Assembly: GCA_028622995.1 (NCBI GenBank)
Contig: JAJQJQ010000024.1
Location: 3,534,001-3,598,000 of the forward strand
DNA from: Panagrolaimus kolymaensis
Taxonomy: Eukaryota; Nematoda; Chromadorea; Rhabditida; Panagrolaimidae
Direction of reading: 5' to 3'
DNA length: 64,000 nucleotides
The position numbers were made by a program, and so were the translations under genes. Position 1 is the stretch's first letter; every line of letters starts with the position of its first letter. Positions 34,917-46,386 of the stretch are shown piece after piece. The notes under the pieces are model-generated. The model saw only the letters and a list, made by a program, of their open reading frames with translations, did not search any database and was not told the DNA's origin.

Positions 34917-35236
34917 CTCGCTTTTGTTGCTTTCCATTTAATCCAAATTACCCTTTTAACTTTGATTATTTGGAAATTGTATAAAATAATGTAAAAAAAA
35001 TTTAAAAACTTTAAAAAAAATACGGTGAAAAAAAAGCTTCATTCATTTATTTGTTCGGTTTATATTTATTTATGTCTCTATTAATAATGCTTGCTTTGTA
35101 AATTATTATTTATTTTATAAATATAAAATGCTTTATTAAATACATATAATATTGTTAAAATTAAACACACATACAACAAACAAACAAAAAGATACAAAAG
35201 TTGAAAGACATAATGAATGTTTGAAAGTTTGCTTTC

Positions 35237-37460
35237 TTATTGATCGATTGTTGCAGCAGCATCGGTTGAAGTAGGATCTTCCCAATCATATAGCGTTTTA
35301 TCATTGATTCCTTCAGGGATTGAATCCTAAAATAAAGAAAGATATTAGAAAATGAAAGAAAGTTGTTTAAAAAAACAAAAAAAAAATGGGTGTTAGGTTA
35401 TGGTTGATAGCATGTCACATATGGAAAAGTAAACTAAAGCTTTAGAAACAATGACGAAAGATAGCTTAGTTTCGAAAGCATATAGGAATTTTAACAAACT
35501 GGGTTGTATTTCAAAAGGCTTATAAAAATAGGGAAAAAGAAATCAAGAAGTTGTGAAATCAGCAAGCTTTCAAAACAAAAGAGTTACACCCACGTTGCTG
35601 AAACAATCGTTTCGCAATAATAAAATATTCGAAAAAACAAGGAAGCTTGGAAGAAATTAGGTCTCAAAATAATCATGGAGTAAGATAGAAGCAAATGCAA
35701 TCAATCTTGAAGATAAGAGAATGCAGCGTTTCAGAAATAAGAATCATACAAGTAAGCTACCAGTAAACCCATGCAAAAATCCAAGAAAACCATACCTTAA
35801 TAATCATTTGAAGTTGTTCATAATTCAATTGACTTTTGTATGTCAATGGTTGAAGATAATCATAGAATTTTTTGAAGGTTCTAGGAAGTCGTCTAAAAAA
35901 GGTGGATGAGTTATTGAAAGTTAACCAACAATACAAGCTTACTTTGCACATTCTTCAAATTTGAAATTTCGTTTCATTTGTTCAACCATTATTGCATCCT
36001 TTTCAGATCTCCATGGTAATGCGCCTTCACTTAATTCAAATCCAGTGTAAAATAATGATATAAAATCATCAACAGGACCCTGAAAATGAATGATAGGTTA
36101 GTTAAAAGATCGTTGTCATATTATAGCTATAGTTAGTCGAGAAAAAGTCAGCTAAAACGAAAGACGAAAAGCTACAATGTCCATGTTTGGTTTTGGCTTA
36201 AACTCGTTACTCATAGGATAAATAAAGCTAATGTACATATAAAACCATTACCAACCTGCTCTTTCTTTGAATGAACATTGATTGAAACATATTTTAGAGT
36301 TCCACGAAAAGCTGCAACCCTTCTTTGTTTTCGTAATTTTCCTTTGTTATCACGAAATTGACGACTTAATCCAAAATCAACCAAATATATTATTCTTTTT
36401 TGAGCCCCAGCGAGTCCTATGCAAAAGTTTGATGGTTTCACATCTCTGAAAAGCAATAGTTTGAGAACAGCATTTATGTGAAAGTAAACATACCTATGAA
36501 TATAACCAATTTCATGTAAAGTTCGTAAAGAAGTTGAAGCTTGAAGCATCGTTCTCAATGCACTTCCCAAAGTTAAACATTGGCCTTTGTAGCGTTTTCG
36601 AATATCGGATAGATTTGGACCAAGAATTTCCATAATTATAAAGTTGTTAGGACCATAACTACCAGAAGCATACTGAAAAACACATCATAAATAATCTACC
36701 AAAAAACAAGTGAAACAAAAACATACTAAGATTGGAGCATTAGGTGTTCCTTTGAGAAGCGATAAAACTTTTTGTTCTAAAATCATTCTTCCTGGATCAT
36801 GATCCTTTGGTTCCACTTTCACAGCAACAGTAAGTTGACGATCTTCATTATAGGCGCGATAAACTTGTCCAAACCCTCCACCACCAAACATTTTTGTAAC
36901 AACATAAGAATCAAGTAGACGAGTATTTGGTTCAAGAAGTGGCAAACCTCTTCGGCCATATCGCTGAAACAGAGACAAAATGGTTATAAAAGGAAATACA
37001 TGGAATGATGGACAACAAAAAGCAAGTTATGTTTGAAAATGTCAAAAGAGCATACTTTTCTTGGCAGAACAACAGGTTTGAGCGCTTTTGCAGATTTTCG
37101 GCCATGATTATGAAGTTGATGAGATTCTTTTCGATTTGATTGTTTCGACGAAGGTTTTTGTGCTTCATTACTTTTGACTGGTCTTAAAACTTTTGAAACC
37201 ACATTGTTGTTATTTTGATCACGAAGTGAACCATTCTTACGTCGATTACTTTCACTGCCACTAATGGCCTTTTTAGTTGCTTGTTGACTTGGTTGAGCAC
37301 TGCTGAGATGAATTGAAAGATTTGAGCCTTCTTCAATAGTTTGAGTTACAGCAACATTCATATCAGCTCTTGGACTTTTTGGTTGTTGTTGTTGTTTTCT
37401 TCGCGATGTTGATGGTTGGTGTTCTTGAGTATTGTCATCATCATTTAATAATTTCTTCAT
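35237..37460 (-). CDS. Casein kinase 1 superfamily (TTBK-like) protein kinase
   Basis: Seven exons on the minus strand: 37460-37056, 36963-36727, 36672-36494, 36445-36256, 36079-35943, 35892-35796 and 35326-35237, giving 444 aa. The first 135 residues are a polar, basic disordered region (Gln runs, Ser/Asn-rich). The kinase domain follows: Gly loop FGGGGFGQV (about 161-169), VAVKVE with Lys184, IMEILGPNL, catalytic HRDVKPSNF (273-281), DFGLSRQF (297-304), and RGTLKYVSINVH in the activation segment. This CK1-type loop without an APE motif is typical of the TTBK/CK1 group that is greatly expanded in nematodes. All key catalytic residues are present, so activity is expected. Nematode members are often germline or sperm expressed, but nothing here shows that. 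The C-terminus is short. Confidence 0.92.
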
Positions 37461-38123
37461 CGTCGTCGTCGTTCAAAGTTTTCTTCTTTCTTTCTTTTGA
37501 TTGTCGTTGTTGTTGAATCGTTGAATATCCTCTTTCGTCGTCCAAATTTCTAAAAAATGTGAAAGCAATAAACAAATTGAAAAAAAAGAAAGCACGCAAG
37601 TGACAAAGAAAAATGAAAATATCTAAATTTGCATAAAACTTCAAAAACAAATGGTTTTGTTGGTAGTATGCAATTTGAAAGGGCTAAAAGCTACAGACTA
37701 CTTACTGATAAACTGTATTTATGAATTTTAAAAATTGTAAAACAACGAAATATGAAAGCCATTCAACAAACAAAACTAAAGAAATTAGGATCAAAGCAAA
37801 AAGTTTGATACTCGACGATTATTTTTTCGTTGTAAGATAGAAAATATTTGCAAAACGAAGAAATTTCCATTTTTTTATTCAAATATTTTTTTAAACTTTT
37901 TTATGTAATTCCATTATGTTGAGAATGTGATTAGTATTTTTAGTTTCTAAAATAAATTCAGCATCATCGACAATGCAATGATTTTATAACTTCTTGCAAC
38001 CACATAATTTTCTCTTTTTTTGTTGTTGCTAAAATATCTGAGACCTTTTTCCTTTGATTACTTTTTTTTAAATTATTTTTTTGAATGAATTTTTTCGAAA
38101 ATTCTTTTAATCTTTATCAGCAA
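37461..38123. other. Upstream region of the kinase gene
   Basis: AT-rich, ending at the Helitron insertion point. A short minus-strand ORF here (to 37650) joins the 5' leader of the kinase gene and is not a separate gene. Confidence 0.45.
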
Positions 38124-38134
38124 CTAGGCAAGAA

Positions 38135-38151
38135 GCGGCGCTCCGCGCCGC
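38135..38151 (-). terminator. Helitron 3' terminal hairpin
   Basis: Perfect palindrome with a 7-bp stem and 3-base loop, in otherwise AT-rich DNA, 7 bases from CTAG. This is the rolling-circle replication stop signal of Helitrons. Confidence 0.85.
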
Positions 38152-38223
38152 CATATCTATTATATTACTTATTTTTTTTTCAATTTTATTGCTAACATAT
38201 TACATACAATAAAAAAAAGAAAT

Positions 38224-38828
38224 TTACAACACAAAATTGATATAAATTTTGGAGTTTCTTGTTGAAAGTTGAAGGAAGTTTTGGAGTTCGTAGAGTTGAG
38301 GATTTGATTTAGAGTTGAGAAGGATCTTATCACTATTTAATGATGATTCAAGATGAAGCAATTCTATTCGAGAAATAGCGAAAAACATAGACTAAAAACA
38401 AAATTTTATTTTAATATTAATAATAATAATAAACTAACAGTTTCACCAGAATTGCTACAGCGTAGATAGTAAATAAGTCAGCATAATAAATATTGAATTG
38501 AAATATTTGTTGATGAATTGAGATCATAATATAATTTTGATGAAGCACATTATGTATTTGAAATAAGCGAGCAACAGTGAAAAGAATGTCCTAAAAACAA
38601 AGGAAATAACAAAATAGAATATGAAAAAAAACTTACTATTGATCTGAATGGCTGCTTCTTATAAAGTTGAATGAATGAATATTTTGTTAGAATAAAGATG
38701 TTGCTTGGTGTTTGCTCAAATCTGAAATAAAAAAGAAAATAAATAAAACAAAAATAAAAGACTTACCTCCTGCTCCAACTCTCACCCAACTCCAAAACGC
38801 TGCATACCCTGCAGTAGGGGACCACCAT
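38224..38828 (-). CDS. Unrecognised four-exon gene inside the Helitron
   Basis: Exons 38828-38767, 38721-38637, 38590-38447 and 38391-38224 on the minus strand join in frame to 152 aa. All three introns are 45-55 bp with GTAAGT, GTAAGT and GTGAAA donors and CAG/TAG acceptors, and the stop is followed by AATAAA near 38190. The product starts MVVPYCRVCSVLELGESWSR, contains LFTVARLFQIHNVLHQN and ends in a Leu/Ser-rich segment; no TM helix is evident. No family is recognised. That four short exons all stay open with matching phases argues for a real gene. It lies between the helicase stop (128 bp away) and the 3' hairpin, so it travels with the element. It may be an accessory gene of this Helitron family or a captured host gene. 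Confidence 0.6.
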
Positions 38829-38955
38829 AAAGGTGGTTTAAAATAGATCCTCCGAAGAGTTAGTCAATTAAGAAATCGGTTAAGTATAAATAGTTTGCCA
38901 CGTATTTTATAAACTAAAAATTTGCCACCAGATCGTTTTTACGCCTCTTTAACTC

Positions 38956-40815
38956 CTAATTAATTATTTCCTTGTAAACATAATTTTTAACTTTATTATT
39001 CAATCGCTGTTGCCCAAAATATATTTTTAATGCAGACCATCGTTTTACACGTGAACATGCAACGTACATTTGCCCATGGTTAAAAACATCCTTTCGCAAA
39101 TCAATTCCAACCATTTCAAATGTTTGACCTTGGCTTTTGTTAATAGTCATGGCAAACGCAATCTTTACTGGGAATTGCCTTCTTGCTAATGTAAATGGAT
39201 AATTTTCTTCGTTATAAAGAAGAATTCGATGGATCATAACAATATCGTTCTTTTTATCACCAGTTAAAATTTTACATTGTAATGTGTTGTTCATTAATCC
39301 AATAACCAAAAGCCTTGTTCCATTACATAATCCTTCAGCTTGACTGAGGTTTCTAATGAGCATAATAACTGTATTTTTCCGCAAACGTAGTTCATGAGGT
39401 GGTAATGATGGAGGATTTAAGCTGTTTAAATATTCTTGGGTTAAAAGTTCTTGTAAAGCTTCACCTTCGATTGCCGAATCGATGCTACTATAAATTTTTT
39501 CGCCTTCTGCAGGTAACATTGCAACTACTTCATTGTTTAATTCATCAACATCTGCATTTCTTGCCGAAAGAATAGCTGAATTTGAAACATCGTTAAAACG
39601 ATTCTGTCTTATTAAAGTTCCATAAACTTCTTCGACTAAATCGTTTTCAGTAATAAATTCTGTAGGAATTTCAAAATTGTCATTTTCATCATTAACTTTC
39701 CCTTCGCCGATTTTTAACAAATATTCCGCAAATTCAGTTTCTTCTGCATCAGCACGCATATTTTGGTGTAATTTAAATTGTTCAAAACTTTTCCAGAGAT
39801 TACTAAATTTTATTGATAGGTTAACACATTCTGAGCGAGTGCCATTTTTTCGGACAGGTAATAATTGACGAAAGTCACCACCAAGTATAACAATTTTACC
39901 ACCAAATGGTTCGTCAATTTTGGTAAAATCTCGCAATGTTCGATCCATGATTTCTAAAGCATATCGAGGTGCCATTGGGGTTTCATCACAAATGAAAACA
40001 TCTGTATTTTTCAAATTTTCGGCTAGTTTTGTTTTTGGGGTTAAAATTGTATTTGAGTCTGAATAAAGAGGAGCCGGCAATCCTATTGTTTTATGTACAG
40101 TTTTCCCACCTGGTAATAAAATTGCTGCAATGCCGGTAAAAGCCATAGTTTGAACTTTTTTACCTTTGACCCTTAACAAATGCCACAATGTTTTATAAAC
40201 ATAAGTTTTTCCAGATCCTCCTGGGCCATCAAGATAATAAAGTTTTTGGGAAATTTCATTGACGTTTTCGCTTGCATTTAAAACTTTATTAACGATTTCT
40301 TTTTGTTTGTCGTTCATTGTAGCAAACATTTGTTCACCGATAGCTTGATCACACGAAGAGTCATAGCGGTCATATTCTTCATCAAAAGTAAGATTTTGGT
40401 TGATTGTTGGGAAATTGGCTATTGATTTATCTTCATTTTCTAATAATCTGGCAATCTCTCGATAAGCTTTTTGGATAGCAATTTCTATTGGCATTGATAT
40501 TGCAAAATCTTCAGCCATGTCTTCTTTAAACTCTTCCCAAAGATCTTGTGGTGCTAATGGTGAGCAATGAATTAAAAGGCGTATAAATAATGATCGCATT
40601 TGGTATGGCATTAGTGAAACACTGGCTTCTGAAAGAACTCGATACCATTCTTTGTCGTCTTCTACTAAACCTAATTCAAGACATGCTTCAGTGAATGTTT
40701 GGCAAATTTTTTCATCAACAGTCTTTAATTCATCAAAACTTGTGGCTCCTTTAACATGATTTAAAAGGATTCGAAAGTGGAATAGTTCTTGATTTGTGGG
40801 AGAAACGGTGTACAT
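38956..40815 (-). CDS. Helitron Pif1-like helicase (5'-truncated RepHel)
   Basis: Single-exon ORF of 619 codons; the frame is open a further 23 codons upstream to 40884. It starts in the region just before the helicase of Helitron RepHel proteins (GRMYTVSP...LFHFRILLNHV). It carries the SF1B Pif1 motifs: Walker A GPGGSGKTY near residue 200, CDETPMAP (II), GGDFRQLLPV (III), then the late motifs IAFAMTINKSQGQTF and YVACSRVK. It runs to a normal C-terminus. The HUH/Rep nuclease and zinc-finger parts are absent, so this copy cannot initiate transposition by itself. The uninterrupted helicase ORF suggests recent activity, or selection or co-option of the helicase part. Cellular Pif1 is excluded by the Helitron-specific N-terminal block and the 3' hairpin. 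Confidence 0.92.
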   Translation of the reverse strand: MYTVSPTNQELFHFRILLNHVKGATSFDELKTVDEKICQTFTEACLELGLVEDDKEWYRVLSEASVSLMPYQMRSLFIRLLIHCSPLAPQDLWEEFKEDMAEDFAISMPIEIAIQKAYREIARLLENEDKSIANFPTINQNLTFDEEYDRYDSSCDQAIGEQMFATMNDKQKEIVNKVLNASENVNEISQKLYYLDGPGGSGKTYVYKTLWHLLRVKGKKVQTMAFTGIAAILLPGGKTVHKTIGLPAPLYSDSNTILTPKTKLAENLKNTDVFICDETPMAPRYALEIMDRTLRDFTKIDEPFGGKIVILGGDFRQLLPVRKNGTRSECVNLSIKFSNLWKSFEQFKLHQNMRADAEETEFAEYLLKIGEGKVNDENDNFEIPTEFITENDLVEEVYGTLIRQNRFNDVSNSAILSARNADVDELNNEVVAMLPAEGEKIYSSIDSAIEGEALQELLTQEYLNSLNPPSLPPHELRLRKNTVIMLIRNLSQAEGLCNGTRLLVIGLMNNTLQCKILTGDKKNDIVMIHRILLYNEENYPFTLARRQFPVKIAFAMTINKSQGQTFEMVGIDLRKDVFNHGQMYVACSRVKRWSALKIYFGQQRLNNKVKNYVYKEIIN

Positions 40816-40887
40816 TCTTCCGAGATTTTTAAAAGCACCTTTGCGTGTATTCCATTGAAATTTATATACATCGCTTTTGTAATGTTA

Positions 40888-43800
40888 AATAATTTTTTTT
40901 ACATTATAAGGCAAATTTTTTATACACTTTTCTTTTTACCTATATAAAGCTATATAAAAAGCCTTCTTTGGTATATTTGGATCTTTTGGGTATTTGGATG
41001 ATTTTGGGTATTTGGGTCCTATGGCATCTATGGATAACTCAAAATAAACAACCGCTCATCGCTGCTTCTTTTTTATGCAATGGAAAGCATCATTCCTTTT
41101 CATTTGCGCATTATTCATTTTTTTATGCTAATTTTTTCATTTTTTTTATAAACTTTCCCATGCATCGTTTCCTGTTACAAACGAAATAACACACAATCAA
41201 AATTACTAGGAAGGATTTCATGACTGTTGATAGGGCCATTTTTAAGACATTTTATCATATAAATATTGTTCGATCCATTACAAAGCTGTTCAAAAAATTT
41301 TTAGTTTGTTTTTCAGAAAATTTTTTATGTTTATGTGTAAAAAACTTTGATGGCTACCGAAAAAGAACTATAGGCTTAAAAATTAAATTTCTAACAAACA
41401 AAAAATTGTTTTATTTGAAGCAAAAACTTTTTTATTTTGAAAACTTAGGCGACGCTTGGAAAATAATTTGGATCTTTCTTTAGCCTCCATTTTATAATTT
41501 ATAGATTTATCAACAAAATCACCGATCTTTTTTTTTTATCAGATAAATATTATCACAACATTTTCATATCTTTCAAAATCAAATAAAGATTCTTCTAGTT
41601 TTTTAGTTTGTTTTAAATAATAAATATTAATTATTATTTTATCCAATTCAATGATTTTTCCATATTTAAAGAAAGATGACAATTGCAAAGGGTCTAAAAA
41701 TTTTTGCCAATTAAAATTTAAACCAAAATTTTTTGGAATAATTTGAAGCAAAGAAATAAATGCAAAATTTTCAGCGATGGAAAAGAAATCCTTTCCAACG
41801 ACCAATTAAAAATAGCCATAAGCATCGAAAAATTTCTTTCCTTTGAAAAATAAAATGAGATACATATTTTCTTTTCTTGCGTGACTTCTTTCATTTTTAA
41901 AATAATAAAAAATGTTGTTGAATAAATTATTTTTTGTTTCAAAAAAATTAATAACTAAATTTTTGTTACCTTTTTTCATTGAATTTTTAAAAATTTATTT
42001 TTGCTATTTTTTAATTTTCGTTTTAATTTTTAAAAATTTATTTTTCTTTCTGCGTTTTCTCCCTTCTTTTTTCTTTCTCGATGGTGGTGACAAAAATGAA
42101 ATAAGCTTTATCGTTTCTTTTCTCTTTCTCCCATTTTTTTACACTACAATGAAATGTTAGTGGCCGTTTGAAGGTTCTCTCACCCACCAATGGAATAACA
42201 AATGCCCGCCTTTTTTTCCTATCTAAAATGAAGTAAAAAAATAATAAAAATGGATGGAAAAAAAGTCGTTGTTGCTGGCTGCATTTTTCTTTCGGGGGAC
42301 TCACTCAACTCACTTGCAAATGAAAAATATTGGAAAAAAAGACGACGCAGCACGCAAAAGCAATAACAATAACCACAAAAAACTGAGCGAGTCGAGCCTA
42401 TTTTTTTCTAAAAACAGCGGCGAGCGAGCGGTGGTTGTTGAGTGGCGGAGTTTATATTTTTTTGTTTTGCATTTGCGAATCCGTGCGAATGTGCGTGCAT
42501 TCATTATTGCACTTCTTTGGCTGGTTGCTGGTTTTGTTGGGTTGGATGGGTGTATGTGTTTGTCCGGGGCGTTCTCATCATCATAAAAAATTGAGCGAGC
42601 CTTCCTTCAATTTTCTTTTCTTCCTTTTTTTCGTATATTTTTATATTTGGCTGACTGCTGCTTATTTTTCATTCGACGACTATTCTTTCTCTTTTTTTTT
42701 CCTCCCCCAAATAATTTTTTGTTTTGTTGTTGGTGGTGGTTGTTCCCATTGCACAGCGCCAATCCCCGACCTGCCGCCGCCGCCGCTCGCATCAATGACT
42801 CCCTTTTTTTATTCTTCTCTCTATCTAGGAAAGAGGAAAGAAAACTATAACAACAACTACAACCACAGAAAATATAAAAATAAAATATATAGAAAAAAAG
42901 AGAGAGAAAATGTTTTTGCGCCAACCAGAAACATCTAACAATAATGTTTCTTCCTTTCATTTCTTTTTTTACTTTTCTTGGATAGGCATTTTTTTAGTAT
43001 TGGAAAAACTTGTAAAAAAGTCTCCACTGCAGGATCAAAATTTTTTTGCGATAAACCCATCTTGTTTCGAGCCACAGTTTTTTCTGATAAAAAACTTTTA
43101 AAAAAATACTAATACAATGTTTTCTTTTCTTTTTTAGTTTTCTAATTTTCTTCACTCTCTGGAAAAAAGAAGAAAAAAGCTGCAGTTTTTTTTGTTTCAT
43201 TCGTATATTCATCGGCTGCTACTTGCTTTTAGTATGTTTCTTCCTTGTTTTTGTTGCCCGCTGCTGCTTGCATTTTTCTTTCTTCAGCCTTTCTTCTTTT
43301 TTATTATCTTTTTTTCCTTCCCACTTTTTTACAACAAAATTTTTGCTCTTGCTGCTCTGCTCTTTCTTCGTTTCTTTGGTTTTTTGAATAAAAAAAATAC
43401 AGCAGCATCCAATAAGAAAGATTTCATCCCAAAAAAATTTTTATACTTGTATTTGAACAACAAAAAAAAGTATGGTTTTTATTTATTGGGTTTTGTAGTG
43501 AACCAATAAAAATATTTTTGAAATGTTTCGTATGTAAAATTCAATCAAAAAAAATTTCGTTTATGAGTCTTGAAATGAAAAATTTATTCTGTTTAATTTT
43601 GACACGAAAAATTATTATTTCTTCTTATCTTTTTGCGATCTTAAAAAAATAAGTTCATTAAAAAAAATTAGTTTAAAAAAAACAAGTTTACGGTGCCGGT
43701 GTTTTTTTTTTTTGCCATAAAAAACTAAATATAAATGGTGGAAAGGAAAGAAAATAAAATAAAATGAATGAATGGATATTAAATACATCACACTTTTTTT

Positions 43801-45314
43801 TTCTTCCTTTTTTATAAATTGAAAGAACCGAGCGACACCCTAAAAACGCGCATTTTTTCTTATTTCTTTCTTCTTCTTTTTTTTGAACGAATTAAATGGC
43901 GCAATCGATTCTTATTCGCTCATTAAAAAAAATGTATATATATTTATTTATTTTTTCTGTCTCTCTATCTTTTCTTTTCCTTATTTTTTTTAGTTTTAAT
44001 TGAAGCAAGCAAATAGCCTATAATTCAAAGCATTTTTTTGTAATTTCTTCCATGCCTCAAAAATATATTCATTTTTCTCATGGCTTTGTTTTAAGTATTT
44101 TGTTTCCATTATTTTCTTTCTTCAGCTTCCTTCCTTTTTTTGCCTTGGAAAAATAAAAACCCATTCCTTTGTGTTATTGTTTTTTTGTATTTTTTCCATA
44201 CATATTTTTCTTGGAAGAAAAATACGCTGTGTTCGTTCAAGAAAAAAAAATGATCAAAGAAATCAAATATTTTTTGTGTTACATACGTTTTTAATTTCCT
44301 CTCCAATTTTTTTATGTTATTATTGCTTGCCCTCGTTCTTGATTGTTTTCTTCTTTTTTTTTGAGTGAGAAATACGCAGAGGCAAAAGAAGAAGAAAAAA
44401 TAGGGTCAAAAATGTTTTTTTCTGGAAACATGAACGCAAAAAAAAAATTATCGAAAAGTTTGAAGGAAAATCTTTTTTTAATAAGGCAGTTTCTAAAATT
44501 TTTGTGCATTCTTCATATCTCATAAAAATCATTCATAATTCGATCGATAATGGCAAATTCTTTTTTATCCATTTTTTCTTTCTTCTTTTTTCGATTGCCA
44601 TTGATCGATCATTGACATTGACGAATCAAACCAAAAAAAAGAAAAGATGGAGAGGTTGGACTTGATTTGACTTTTTTGTTTGTTGAGTTGGATGAATACA
44701 AAATTACGGTAATTTATTTAAAGTGTGAAGCAGCGATTTGACCTTGAATAGAAAAGGAATGGATAGGTGAGAGTATTCGAAAGACACACTTTTTTGTATT
44801 TGATGTCACTGAAATTGTAATAATGTTTTCAGTGTAAAGTTAAACCTTAAAAATATGATAATCTTTTAATTGTTAAAGGGGCAATCATTTGATGCCACAA
44901 AATTGATGAATGATTAGTAACAAAAAGTAATTTTGAAAAGTGAATTGACCAAGATTTTTATTTGGCATAATTTGGGCAACTTTGTGAAATTTTTTTTTTC
45001 TTTTTGGTTTTTGGCTGATTCTTCTTTTCATTTACTGTATATTTTTTCAACATACGAGACTCATATAAAAATTTTTAATTATTTATTTAAAATTATGAAT
45101 TTTCTAGAAGTTTATAATTTTTTTACTGATAAAATTCTTATAAACTCTTCATTTAATAAACTCACTAAAACGTGCTCAAAAATTCTTTTTATCGTTTGAT
45201 TTTTTTTCTGTGCATCGTGTTTCATAATCCAATTAGTTCGATCTCTAAAAAAAATCACTCATTTTTAGTATTTGAATCTATTTTTATGTTAATTTATACC
45301 CGATAAAAAAAACC
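40888..45314. other. Long intergenic/upstream region of NF-YA
   Basis: 4.4 kb of AT-rich, pyrimidine-tract-rich sequence. Near 40972-41020 a GGTATTTGGAT-type unit is repeated three times. ORFs here (for example 42435-42938) are low-complexity Phe/Leu or Lys-rich and look like chance. A minus-strand stretch at 41539-41805 has coding-like composition and might be a gene fragment. A 5' untranslated exon of NF-YA could lie in this region. Confidence 0.45.
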
Positions 45315-46386
45315 ATGTCAAAATCAAATCAGCAGCAGCAACAGCAACAACAATGCCTTATACAGCTTCCAAATGGAACCACCACATCTTTTCCATCTGG
45401 ATTTCAAGTAAGAGAAAAACAAATATATTTTTCTTCTGAAACTTCCAAATTGTTTTCAATTTTTTAAACCAAAAAATGGCTTTTTTTACTTTGATTCTGA
45501 AATATTTGAAACCCCTTAAGTTTCTTATTTTTTTGGAGAATTTCTGAATTCTTTGGAATTTTTTTATTTTCAAAAAAAAAACTAATAAATCCGAATTTTT
45601 AATTATTTATTTTTTAGTTAATTTCAAATCAAAATTGCCCTGTAGTTTTGGGAGGAGATGGAGCAACTTTTGTGCCATTTACTCTTTCATCAGCAATGTT
45701 TCCAAAAGGCGGCGGAACAGCAAATGGCGGGCAACAACAATCAGTATTTGCAAATTGTAAAATAGATTTAGATAATTTAAATATTGCTTCAACATCTTCT
45801 TCATCTAATTCAATTGTAACTCCAACAATTATAAATTCCCAACAGCAACAAGAAATCGTGGATGATGAAAAGCCATTGTATGTAAATGCAAAACAATATC
45901 AAAGAATTTTAAAGCGTCGAATTGCAAGAGCTAAACTTGAACAATCTGGAAGATTTCCTAAAGAAAGAAGGGTAAGTTTTTTTGAGAGAAGACAAAATCG
46001 AGGGAAATTTATGAGTTTAAAAATTCTTAAATAAAAACAATTTTTTTATTAAAGAAATTTAGTTTTTATCCAATAAAAAAAATAAAAGCATAAAATTTTA
46101 CTATTTTAAAATTTTTTTGGCTCTTTGAAATACAAAATTACGGTAGTTTTACTAAAATTTTTTTTAATATTTTATTAATTGTTTTCAGAAATATTTGCAT
46201 GAATCCCGCCATCAGCATGCATTAAAACGAGCCAGAGGAGAAGGAGGAAAATTTGATTCAAAAAATGATGGAACTTTAAATTCTCCACCTAATTCCAAGC
46301 GGCAAAGAAGTAATTCTTGTTTATCAAATTCATCTTCAATAGAATTAAATAATAAAAAACCCAAAGAAAATAAAACCAAAAAATAA
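45315..46386 (+). CDS. NFYA: Nuclear transcription factor Y subunit A
   Basis: Exons 45315-45407, 45618-45971 and 46189-46386 give 214 aa. A poly-Gln start and a Gly/Ser/Gln-rich activation region lead to the two conserved blocks. The first is the NF-YB/YC-interacting helix, EKPLYVNAKQYQRILKRR (about residues 119-136). The second is the CCAAT-contacting block KYLHESRHQHALKRARGEGG (150-169). The intron falls exactly between the linker (FPKERR) and the DNA-contact helix. In the known family NF-YA completes the trimer that binds CCAAT promoters. The core positions are kept, with small changes (RIARAKLEQ, RHQHALKRA) relative to vertebrates. The protein is shorter than vertebrate NF-YA (about 350 aa) because the Gln-rich region is reduced. 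The start is supported by an AAACC-ATG context and by agreement of phases. Confidence 0.95.

Larger units (their letters stand above)
38124..40887 (-). mobile_element. Helitron, 3' end intact, 5' half missing
   Basis: Reading the minus strand, the element ends in CTAG (38127-38124) followed by T, the Helitron rule. Seven bases before CTAG is a perfect 7-bp stem, 3-base loop hairpin (38135-38151, GCGGCGC-loop-GCGCCGC). Upstream lie an unrelated four-exon gene and a helicase ORF. The coding frame of the helicase opens only at 40884, just after an in-frame stop, with no HUH Rep domain upstream, so the 5' half has been lost or replaced. The 5' TC end could not be located, so 40887 is only the limit of recognisable helicase sequence. 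Confidence 0.85.

Noticed and set aside
38956..40815. Interpretation as the cellular Pif1 helicase
   Set aside because: The N-terminal LFHFRILLNHV block and the nearby hairpin/CTAG terminus are Helitron features.
42435..42938. 167-codon ORF upstream of NF-YA
   Set aside because: Composition is driven by T-rich and A-rich tracts (runs of Phe, then Lys/Asn); no splice partners or recognisable domain.
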